Shown: positions 55,651-55,661 of the stretch, in pieces
Position numbering within the stretch: the first letter of the stretch is position 1
Layout: every line of letters starts with the position of its first letter
NCBI RefSeq assembly: GCF_015207735.1
Contig: NZ_JADEWG010000034.1
Location: forward strand, 1 to 55,661
Reading direction: 5' to 3'
Length of the DNA: 55,661 nucleotides
Source of the DNA: [Phormidium] sp. LEGE 05292
GTDB lineage: Bacteria; Cyanobacteriota; Cyanobacteriia; Cyanobacteriales; Aerosakkonemataceae
Program-made: the position numbers and the translations under genes
The notes under the pieces: model-generated
Seen by the model: only the letters and a program-made list of their open reading frames with translations
Database searches by the model: none
Told to the model about the DNA's origin: nothing

Positions 55651-55661
55651 GGGGATGGCTG

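Overview
The window looks like chromosomal DNA of a nitrogen-fixing cyanobacterium. It carries a nif cluster in cyanobacterial order, many HIP1-type GCGATCGC octamers, heptamer and decamer short tandem repeats, a type I-D CRISPR system, XisI and Uma2 family genes, and moderate AT richness. nifD and fdxN are both uninterrupted, so neither carries the excision elements known from some heterocystous strains. I cannot name the genus; a filamentous strain is only a guess.

Region 1 (1-12437) is the nif region. nifB-fdxN-nifS-nifU-nifH-nifD run leftward and nifK would lie beyond the left edge. A 0.9 kb divergent regulatory region separates them from a rightward set: nifP (serine acetyltransferase), two small conserved genes, nifV, nifZ, nifT, a [2Fe-2S] thioredoxin-like protein, an ArsC-like nitrogenase-associated protein and a small conserved protein. 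Copies of a TGAGTACAA-like motif are arrayed in that divergent region, pointing toward nifB on one side and nifP on the other.

Region 2 (12530-20465) holds a 1688-residue secreted or surface Calx-beta / C-type lectin / RTX protein and a membrane SpoIIE-type (PP2C) phosphatase.

Region 3 (20488-34573) is a complete type I-D CRISPR-Cas locus. It has a 13-repeat array transcribed leftward, cas2, cas1, cas4, cas6, cas5 (csc1), cas7 (csc2), cas10d (csc3) with an internal start for Cas11d, three non-cas genes (a DUF5615/DUF433 toxin-antitoxin-like pair and a RAMA-like protein), cas3' and a divergent WYL regulator. In the gap between cas3' and the downstream operon there is a solitary degenerate CRISPR repeat on the opposite strand. 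The sequence after it pairs with a site upstream of the operon. That site has a GTT PAM, and through position 17 the only mismatches are at positions 6 and 12, the bases that Cascade flips out. This has the form of a crRNA-like regulator (CreR/CreA type) for type I-D and is the most striking signal in the window.

Region 4 (34592-38157) is housekeeping: phosphoglucomutase, a 57-residue membrane protein too short for ordinary ORF calling, and an S41-type protease homologue.

Region 5 (38211 to the right edge) is a DNA-phosphorothioation (Dnd) defence island with dndC, dndB, a second DGQHR/DndB-like protein, an HNH nuclease with a probable sulfur-binding-domain-like N-terminus, and two parallel modules. 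Each module is a DEAD/DEAH helicase, a tiny protein, an SMC/DndD-like ATPase and a Dnd-associated-protein-4-like gene. Uma2, MazG-like and XisI genes and a decayed gene copy lie among them. The canonical dndD and dndE expected after dndC would lie past the right edge.
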